This document shows, piece after piece, positions 34,803 to 43,952 of a DNA stretch of 64,000 bases. Location of the stretch: assembly GCA_027946555.1 (NCBI GenBank), contig JAPEVC010000124.1:42329-106328 (forward strand), written 5' to 3'. The first letter of the stretch is position 1. Each line of letters starts with the position of its first letter. The translations under genes and the position numbers were made by a program. The notes under the pieces were generated by a model, which was not told where the DNA came from, ran no database searches, and saw only the letters and a program-made list of their open reading frames with translations. The stretch comes from Gnomoniopsis sp. IMI 355080 (Eukaryota > Ascomycota > Sordariomycetes > Diaporthales > Gnomoniaceae).

Positions 34803-36368
34803 ATGATTACCAAAGTACATGCTGAAGCACAGCCTAATGGTCTGGATGCTTCAGGTCCGCCGCTCTATCCAGATTACTTGCGTGAGCGCCTACCGTCAGC
34901 TGCGAATCATGAGCCTCAAAATTGACACTATCTAGCGCATTATGAGCCTCTCGAGAAAGTCATTCCAGTTGGGTCTTTCGATCATGACGACCCAGGCCAT
35001 CGAGCTGACCCGGCCATGCCCAATCTGTTGCAACATGCCACCAAAATGTTTGAACTGAGTCCTCACTGCGGCACAGAGATACACGGCGTCCAAATTGTTC
35101 GTTCATCAAGCAGATTTACTTACAGAGAGGAAAAAGGTATCTGACATGTTTGATTTAGTCCAAACTCTCCCACGAAGGTCTCGACGAGATCGCACTTTTG
35201 TGTGCGCAAAGAGGCTGTCTTGTGCTCCGTGATCAGGACTTTGTGAATATGGGATTTGAAAAGCAGAAGGAGATTGCATCGTGAGTTGGAGTCATTCGTT
35301 CTTTTCAGTCCGCTCCCTTTCTTTTCCTCCCTAAATAACAAGTTATATTATACTGACAATGAGTAGGTACTTCGGTGAGCAACTTCAGAGCTGGCAATGC
35401 CAATTTTGAGACTGAATAGAGCATGTCTACTAGGACCACTACATAGACATGGGTGGATGCCGCACCCAAAAAATGGACCGGAGGAATTCGTAATCGTATA
35501 TGATTCTAAAGAGCAAGTACTCGTGATTTTTCAATCCACATGGTATGTTGGTATCAGGGCTGATCCATGAGATAATTTAGTGACCTTCGCATTCGGAAAT
35601 CATGGGCCCGGAAAAGCCCTATCCAATTCCATGTTGATCAAGTATGTGGCCACTCCAAATGGCAGTCTCAGGTACCAAATTGACATTGATGTCGGTCAAA
35701 CCAGTCCCCAGAGACTCAGCCCCCAGGCCTCACGTTCTTCGCCATGTTGGAGTCGCCACCAGGAGCAGGCGGTGATACCATTATCTCCAGTGTGAGTGCT
35801 AGCAACTGATAAGAAACAATGCTCAATTCATGCTGAATTGACTCCCTTCATATAACAGATGACCAGAGCGTTTGAACGACTCTCTCCATCCTTCCGAAAG
35901 CGTCTCGAGGGTCTCCGTGCTGTCCACACAACGGCCAAGCCCATGGAGCGTGAGCTGCGTGACAACGGTGCTCAAGCAAACCTTCGACGAGGGATCACCA
36001 AAGCCATACATCCAGTGGTCACAGTACATCCAGTCACCGGGGCGAAGGCACTCTTCGTCAACTCTAGCTATACCCAGAGCATCGTAGGCTGGGATGATGA
36101 CGAGTCAGATTACCTGCTCAAGTTTTTATTTGACTTTGTCAACCGGGGCCAGGACTTCTGCTGCCGGGTGCGATATGAGCCTGGAACGATTGTACTTTGG
36201 GACCAGAGGGTCACACAGCACTCCCAGACGCTGGACTATGAGCCTGGCGCGAGGAGGCACGCATTCCGTCTGACGCCGCTGGCAAATGTCCCTATACCCA
36301 GCCTGGTAGAGGAGGATGATGGAGAGTGTGCGAAGGACGAGGGAAGGGTAATGTTGAATCTGTGCTAG
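34803..36368 (+). CDS. TauD/TfdA-family alpha-ketoglutarate-dependent dioxygenase
   Basis: Eight exons, 34803-34881, 34936-35096, 35159-35280, 35367-35374, 35434-35512, 35581-35641, 35705-35791 and 35859-36368, give 368 residues. The fourth exon is only 8 nt, and the intron after exon 5 has a GC donor. Iron ligands are His167 and Asp169 in QFHVDQ and the distal His320 in TQHSQTLDY. An arginine soon after it (RRHAFR) would bind 2-oxoglutarate. PLYPDYLPHYEPLEKV, TEIHGVQIS, LHRHGWMPH and SPPGAGGDTI are typical of fungal sulfonate/TauD-like members such as yeast Jlp1. The usual reaction releases sulfite from taurine or other sulfonates; other acids are possible. The divergent transporter upstream supports a nutrient-scavenging role. 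Confidence 0.85.
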
Positions 36369-38581
36369 AAAAGGACCGCGAAGGATGGTTGTTGCGCAGA
36401 GCCCACCCAGCTTTACCTGTACAAAGGGCCCTGAGGGTCGGTTTGCCTTAGTCATGAGTTCTGCTCAAATCGACCGTAGTCTTGCTGCCCCTCTCACTGA
36501 TATTTTTGCCAACTTACCACGTCTGATAACATAACTAGCACGGGAATAGCTCAGCACAAAACATTTTGCCTGGACAGAACAATGTTTAGAGAAAGAGTGA
36601 ACAATTTTGCATGTGTCAGCTCAAAGAATAACGAAAGTCGAAAATTGATAGCATGTTGCAAGATTTGACAAGCTACTCTAGCCTTTCATGAACCAAGACG
36701 TTGAGAGCGACGGCTTCTAGACAGTGAGCCAGCGTGCTCTGATCAAGGCATATATGTTTCCCGAGAAACAGAACCCAGCTCAGCATAGACTCCATTTCTG
36801 CATCCAAACTGACGTTGTTGGATTTACATGGCAACAGCAGCCATCGCCGCGAGTGTTGCGATGTATATGTGCTCCCCAGTCGAGGGAACGCAGTAGTCAA
36901 CCTATAACGCACCAGACCCAACCAAACAGCCACAATCAGCGGATGAAAAAGGGGCTCAAATTGTGAGACGCCATCACAGGCTCACGGATAGTAATCGCTC
37001 CTACAGCGCGGAACTCTGACAAAGGGTCCCAATTTGCAAAAAGCTCCTCATCTGAGTCTCGACACTGATGAGAAAAAGACAAGCCATAGCTGAACCCCGC
37101 CTTTGTTGTATCTAGTGTCATTTGTTGAAAGCTTTTATCTTTTTCAACAGGCCGTTCCACTCGGGCTCTGACGCCATGGTGGATGTTGAAGCAAGCTCCT
37201 GCAAGCACAATCATCATATCCGAGCTCTACCGATTCTCGTCGGCTGAATGAGTAACGTTGCCGTGGAGACATTTGATGGAAGACAGATCAGCATCGACAT
37301 GGTTAAGAGTGGCAGAAAATGGCGTGTTGCTGAGTGCGAGCCGACCAGAATTCTAAGACGTGACAGCGTCTTTGGTCTGATCACTCGCCATGTAGCAAAT
37401 GAAAGCATGTAAGCTCAATGTCGATGGAATCATCGACTGGCTAGTAACGAACTTCCCGCCGTGATAACATAGACCTTCGTCGTAAGTCGCGCTTTGCTTT
37501 CCACATTGTTTCACGAATTATTGTGGCTGGAAGTTTGGCAAAAGCGGGTATGATTGATATCTCTGCTCAAGCGAGACACCTCGGAAAGTACGTCCAAATA
37601 ACAAATAATAGTTGAAAAGAGTATCATCCTCCCACCCCAGACCTCGAGGTGTTCGAGTTGTAAAACAACAGCGCCGTCATTCACCAACCTCCAAGCGCAG
37701 CACCAATCCATGTACAAACACCAGTCAAACCTCGCAAGGGATAACCTTACGGGCAAAAAGACACAACTCCGCCCAAACCATCTGAGAAACAGGTAGGAAA
37801 GCCCGTGAAGAAACACCAGTAAAGCCACGATCGTTGGACTTTCCTCCCGAGTTTTTGGTGAACCGTTGCTTCCTCATGTCACCCATCATTCCATTTCCTA
37901 GCGTATACTTTGTTCCTCCACCGAAAACAGTATGACCAACCTTGAACATAAAATTAATTTTCCCCTTTGAATATGCACCGAGAGCAAAAGTATGGAAACA
38001 GATAGATCCCAAACTCCCGAATGACAAAAATCACGGCGATGAGCTGAAACGTCGAGAACGGCTTTCGTACAAGTGTGGTGGCGTGTAGGGCTATTTCCAT
38101 AGAGACGATGATAGAGCTGATGGTGAGTGTAGGCATCCTGCTCGTTAAGATATTGGACGGCTTGTCCTCACAAGGAAGCCCACCAACCAGTCAAGGTCTC
38201 CCGACGTGGTTGTTTCACGGACAGCTCCTGGCTTCCGTGATCGCTTACTCGGACGACCGTCCCGAGCGAATATGGACACAATACACCTATGTTAGCAAGC
38301 CACGAGCGAAATCATTGGTTCCCACACAGTCCCAGCTCGTAATGAGAGAAAATATAGTATTATTTGGGCGGTGTTTTGTTGATCCGATCCGACGCTGGCG
38401 AGAATGGTGGTGATGTGCTCGATCCTTGATTTTGTGTTTAGATCCGTTCGGTCAAAGGCCCAATACGCCATTACGCTGATGTGCACCCAGAAACGCCAAC
38501 TCCAACTGAAACTTGTCAGATAGCGATACATTCGGACCCAGAAGATGCATTAGAACTCAAATGACCACGAGACGGCAGGAG
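36369..38581. other. Long gene-poor stretch
   Basis: 2.2 kb without a gene I can support. On the minus strand, hydrophobic open frames at 38531-38292 and 38136-37954 are separated by possible donor (CCGAGTAAGC) and acceptor (CTTAACGAGCAG) signals. They could be the remnant of a membrane-protein gene. No family is recognisable and no long frame continues. Confidence 0.35.
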
Positions 38582-40104
38582 TTATGCTCCGACCCTTGCT
38601 TTCTTCTGCATCCTTGGCGTCTGCGGTTTCTTGCCGCCCACTCCGTTGACCTGCGGTACACCACCAGCAGGGGTGGGAGCATTGGTCGGCGTGTCATCTT
38701 CGACTTTGACTCCGGAGGGTCGCCGCCTCTTCTGACCTGCGGGAGATGTCGTTGCGCTAGGACCGCTTGAGCTGGTTCCCTGCTGGCTGTGTTGCATCTG
38801 CATACCGGGTGCCTGCATCGATCCGGCTGCAGGGCTGCCAATATGCGGTGAGCCCGGCAGCTGGAGATGGGCTGCATGAGGACTCGCCCCCATGGGGAAC
38901 TGTCCGAAGCCCGGTGTTCTGGGTCCGTTCGGCATCGCTTGGCCGTTGGGCATTGCCTGTCCGTTCATGTTTGGTGCGCCAGACTGGTTGATGTTGTTGA
39001 CATAGTCTTCCAAAACTCGGTATGCGCCAAAATCCGGGTGTTGATGCGCGGCCTGAAATAAGGGGTTCATTGCCCCCATGACCTCAACAATCTGCCGAGA
39101 CATGTCAGATTAATCTGTGCGGATCATTGACGTAGCTGAAAGCCTACCTCAAGAAACTGGAATTGCTGCTCTGTAATTCCAACGTTTGACTTGACGGCCG
39201 AATGAGGTATGTCTAGATCTGGTGGAGGCCGCGCAGGTGACTTCATTGGGCGTGCTTTGCTCTTTTTGCTCATCTCTGGCGACTTGTTCTCTTGTGAGTT
39301 TGCCTGGTGCCACTCTTTTATCCAAGCGTGGTTCGGCTTTGCGCCGTCAACGACTAGATGTCTCGAAATGTACTCCTCGTGGTCTTTCGACATGAACTCA
39401 AAAAGCTCAACTTTTTGCGCAGAGTCTAGTGTGATACGCAGCGTGCCGAAATGTACGACCTGTTCAAAAGCGAATGAGTCGTGCTCTCGGAAGGACCAAA
39501 ACCTGAAATCAACTTACGTGTGAGGCCTCAAACCACATGGTGAGGCTGGCGTTATGATTCTCAATGAAGTGATTGTCCCCCATAGCGCCCGGTATTGACT
39601 TGTCAGTCGTTCCCTGTCCAAGCTGCAGCTCAATCTTCTTGGCCCCACTCGCATTGAAGTAGTGAGGGACCGCAGCAGCAACCATTTCCACTTGCTTGTC
39701 CACTGTAGCTTCAGGATCGTTCTTGTGATGAAGATTGGTCCGGTAAACGCCCTTTGCGGAGAAAAACCGGTTGACAAACTCAGACCAATGAGCAACATCC
39801 TTTTCTCTCGAATCCTGTGATCTCAAGCGTCAGAAAAAGCCCATTCAAAGAGACCCTACTATCTCTAATCACACTCACTGAGGATGAGCCGCTCAGGTGC
39901 TCCATAAAACTCATCAGCGTGAGCAGGCCCTGTCCTTTCATGCCGTCGCGCTTTTGTGCTGCCGCTTGCGCCTGCGCCTGAGCCTGAGCCTGTTGGAGAG
40001 CCATCTGCTGTTGCATAGCAACAACCGCAGATGGTGGCTGATTCGGTTGGGCTTGGGCTTGCGAGGTGGGAGGTGCTTGTGGCTGCTGCTGTTGCTGCTG
40101 CTGC

Positions 40105-40136
<32 letters not shown>

Positions 40137-41367
40137 CTGCTGTTGTTGAGCAGCCTGCTGCTGCTGCTGTTGCTGTTGTGGGTTTGGCTGTGCCGGAGCG
40201 GGACCTGGCTGTTGACTTGGGTTCGGTTGGGGACCAGTCGTGGGAGGCCCCTGGCCGATTTGTTGCTGCCCTGGGGCTGGAGTCTGTCCCGGCTGTGGCT
40301 GAGGTGGTTGTGGTTGTTGTTGCTGTTGTTGCTGCTGCTGTGCTTGTTGCTGCTGTTGCTGCTGCTGTTGAGCAGCCTGCTGTTGCTGCTGTTGCTGAGC
40401 TTGTCCTTGCTGCTGCTGCTGTTGTTGCTGTTGTTGTTGAGCAGCCTGCTGTGCTTGGGCCTGAGCTTGAGCCGCCTGCGCCTGCGCTTGCTGTTGAGCC
40501 TGTTGCATAGCTTGCAACTGCATAAGCTGTTGTTGATTAGGGTGTTGTCCCTGAACCATGTGCTGTTGGTTTTGCTGGTGTGCTTGCTGTTGCTGCTGCA
40601 ACATCTGCTGTTGCGCGGCCATCATTGCCTATAGTCACTCCTGTCAGCCACATCGTTCTTGTCGACCACTTACTCTTGGATGCTAGCGTCGTCTTGCGCC
40701 CGATTGGTCCATCTTACCTGCTGTGCTTGCTGTGGGTTCTGTCTCCTTGTTAGCGTCAAGTTCCGCTACGGAAAGGTATGACATCGACCAACCTGGTGTT
40801 GCTGTTGTTGCTGTTGACGTGCTGCCATTTGTCTCGCCTGCATGGCTTGAAACTGGGCCATTTGCTGGGGATGCATGAAGCTGTTCTGTCCCATGGGGAC
40901 AGCCCCTGGCTGCTGCATCTGGTACATTTGTTGCGCCATCAGCTGCTGCTGTCTTTGTTGCTGGATCGCTTGTAGTCTTTGCTGTTGCATCTGCTGGGCG
41001 GCAACTGAGAGGTTGAGGGTTAGCGGTGCGTTCGATAGGTGATGTAGATTGCTATAGGGCGCGACTCACAGTTCAATGGAACGGGCGACTGTCCGAACAT
41101 TTGCGCGTGGACCTGGGGGTTTAAATGCTGCATTGCGTGAGCATTTGGGCCACCGGGCATGCCTCCCATGAGAGCCGATGGGTTTACCTGTCCACCGGGC
41201 GCTGATACGCCCATCTGCTGGGCAAGGTGAGGAGGCAGGCCACCCGGTTGCGAACCGGGCTGGCTTGGGTTATGGACCATGCCGGGTGCCATATTGTGTC
41301 CTGGAGGCACGCCTGGATGTTGCTGCTGCATGCCAGGGTGTGGCGCAAATCCGGGTGTGGCCATCAT
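38582..41367 (-). CDS. ptaB: LIM-domain-binding (LDB/SEUSS-like) transcriptional coregulator
   Basis: Seven exons, 41367-41070, 41004-40793, 40738-40718, 40628-39879, 39814-39518, 39459-39148 and 39091-38582, give about 799 residues. All junctions keep phase. The conserved LDB core runs from GQGLLTLMSFMEHLSG through HWSEFVNRFFSAKGVYR to HFGTLRITLDSAQKVELFEF, and the dimerisation region is followed by PDFGAYRVLEDYVNN. The N-terminal half is extremely glutamine-rich, with (CAG)-type tracts at 40080-40180 and 40310-40450. In Aspergillus PtaB and yeast Mfg1 this protein partners SomA/Flo8 and the APSES factors in adhesion, biofilm and morphogenesis control. Polyglutamine lengths probably vary between strains. 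Exon 3 is 21 nt (NPQQAQQ) and its boundaries are the least certain. Confidence 0.9.
40080..40450. repeat. Imperfect CAG/CTG (polyglutamine) tracts
   Basis: On the plus strand the sequence is dominated by CTG/TTG triplets (CAG/CAA on the coding strand). Two dense blocks, about 40080-40180 and 40310-40450, are separated by a Pro/Gln-rich linker. They encode uninterrupted glutamine runs of ptaB. Mixed CAG/CAA use should make them less unstable than a pure repeat. Confidence 0.9.
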
Positions 41368-43952
41368 TTCGATTTATCGCCTATCCACCACGGTGGATAT
41401 GCGACTTGCGTCTGTCCTCGCTCTACTATGGCATGCGCTTCCTCGCGGGGGCCGGAATTGTCGTTCGCGACGGATTGGGGCGAAGTGGATCGACACTGTC
41501 TCGGCCAGCAATCACCAGTTGTGAAAAGGCGAAGTCGATGGCCCGAGTCGCGTCGATCTGTTGAAACCGATGAAGGTTGCGGTGTCGGTCGCAAAGGGGG
41601 GGGTCGTGGCGTGGGGGGCGGTCGACACGATTGAGAGGTGGAGCTCGCCTTGTCGCGACGGAAGCGATCACCGTGGATTGTTTTATATGGATATAGAGGA
41701 TGGAAGGCGGGAGAGAATCAAGAGGCCAGACCGAACAAGGAAATAGAAGGGCGATGCCAGTATGTAATCTGCACCAAGGCGGACGGGATCAAACGGGGTG
41801 GCTGTTTGGCACAAAACTGGGAGTTGACTCGATCCAATCCAATGCCGGAGAGTGCTTGGGTGCAGCAGCGGTAGAGCAGGATGCGCTCTGTCTCGGGGGG
41901 CTTCCAGAGGACCCGGGTAGAAGTTGAGATTCAATCACCAGTTAAATGAAGCAAACGGCGTCAAGCAGACGACAGCGACACGAACGACACACAGCGGGCA
42001 GCTGGTTTCAGACACGTCGAGGTAGGCCGTGCTGTCGAAAGTGAGTTGAATAGTTCTCGTCGTGGATGCGGTGCGGATCGACGTGTCGGACGCAGACAGG
42101 CAAAGACTGGAGACAGACCCTCAGGGGACCAGCAGAACCGCAGTGGCAGCAGGACGAGGAACGGGGATTGCAAGAGTTTGGGGTTGGGGGGGACCGGCCA
42201 GAGCTCTCTTCGATCTGAGGCAGAGGCGGCACGCACCGGGAGACCCTGATCGCCTGATGGGCCAATGAGGTGCCTTTGCCGCCGCGCTGGCTGATAGTCG
42301 CGGCCCACGGTGGCAGCTGGCAGCCTTTGGAGAAGAGGATGCACGGCGAGGGGAGATTGAAGCTGCAGCTGGCAGAGCCGAGAATAGGAGACTAGCCAGC
42401 TGGCGATGAGCTTGGGATGGCAGACGTTTCGCCCAGACCGCGTCAAAAGTGGGCTGGGATTTCCGGGGGGCTAGGCCCGTCGCAGAAACGGCCCAAGCGA
42501 TGTGTTGCAGGAAAGGTATCTCGACCGAACGAGCTGTCTATTGTATCCCACGATCCGTTGGCTTTGGGGAGATGAGTGAAAAGTCAATAGACGAGCCAAG
42601 TAGAGGAAGTCAATCGACGTATCGTGTGTTGGAAGGAAACTTTGGCTGTCCGTTTGGAGAAAGGCATGAGACCTGCGGCTCCGCGCTCTTATTATGTAAT
42701 CCGGTCAGCAGCCGACCACCTGCCGAAACCGCGCCTAACGCCTACCTAATAATCCCAAGGTCCCAAAGTAGCTCCCAACCAATGTTCCCGCGTCTGGAAA
42801 TGGGCGGCCCCACTCCAAAGAAAATCTTAGAATTTTTTTCCAGATCTATAAAGCCTGCAAAACTCATCGTCTCGTTCCCATTTGCAAGTTTTCTTTACAG
42901 ATGTAACAGCCAGCCCGTCTCTTCCTCCCTTCCACACCGCGACCGAGGAACAAGAACTGGAATGACCCGATCGATTATCTGCAGGTCTTCAATTTGAAGC
43001 CCTGAGATCCGAAGTCAGATCACGTTCCAGGCTCGAGAGCTGCGTTGTGAAGCTGAGGAAGGGGGTTTGAGCGGGTGGTGAAGCAAATGAAGGTAAGCTC
43101 ACATCTCGTTCAACAGTCTCGCCTCGCCACGCGCAACCAGCATCCATCTTCTATGATGACATCTTAACACAATAGTGTCTTCTTTTCCCAACTGAATCGA
43201 CCATGAAGAAGTTCAGTCTTTCTCGGGCTCCTCGCGGCCGCTTTCGCAAGCGGACCCGACGTGGACCTGTACTTGCCAGTATTTACTCTCTGAATGAAGA
43301 TGGATCACGCTGTGTTTTTCAAACGCATCTGCACACAAAACGCGTCTTTGAAGGATGGCCATGGCTGACCTCGATCTCATATAGGAACGGAACAGCAATC
43401 TGCATTGCCCCCGTCATACGCTACGAAACTGTAGACTGTTTTCTTGCTATTCAATCCTGACTTTTTAACTACATTCCAACAGCAATACATAGGTCGCATG
43501 CCTCTTCCCAACAGGTCAGTCTCAAACCTCCCCTCTTCATATTTTCTACACCTGAATTTCATGATGAAATTTCCATCACTATTCGCAGTTTCCACTCGAG
43601 CTCCCGCTTCAAGCCTTTTTGGGAGCATATGAGAGGCAATTCTTCCTTGGATGTCTGATCCCAATCACAACAAACCTGGACACTTTTCAGCACACGCAGT
43701 TTTGACTGGGAAAAGCTGACCTGAATTCACGCTACAGGACTTTTTTTTGCATCAGTTGAATACACCAGTGTGTAAATGTAGGCACGTACCACTCATTCGT
43801 GTATCCCTATAGATAGATGTACAAATTTTACAATTCCAATGCAACAATTTCCTCGATTGCAACAAACATGCCCTCCACATTGTCCATCCGTTCAACTTGT
43901 CCTATACGCCATGCACAAAACACAGACGCCTGCCCTGATCTCGCTTGTCAAA
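41368..43952. other. Long upstream region of ptaB
   Basis: 2.6 kb between the ptaB start and the 3' end of the HbrB gene. It is G/C-rich near ptaB and probably holds a long leader and promoter, as is common for morphogenesis regulators. Apart from a weak small gene candidate at 43087-43460 I see no coding sequence. Confidence 0.4.
43087..43460 (+). CDS. Possible small basic protein, weak candidate
   Basis: An ATG at 43087 is followed after two codons by GTAAGC. An acceptor ACAATAG at 43169-43175 leads into a frame ending at 43460 and giving about 96 residues. An arginine-rich block (APRGRFRKRTRRGP) is the only notable part. No family is recognised and the second half looks non-coding, so chance is likely. 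Confidence 0.18.

Noticed and set aside
39897..40634. 245-codon plus-strand leucine-rich frame
   Set aside because: It is the complement of the ptaB polyglutamine CAG repeats, which reads as CTG leucine runs.
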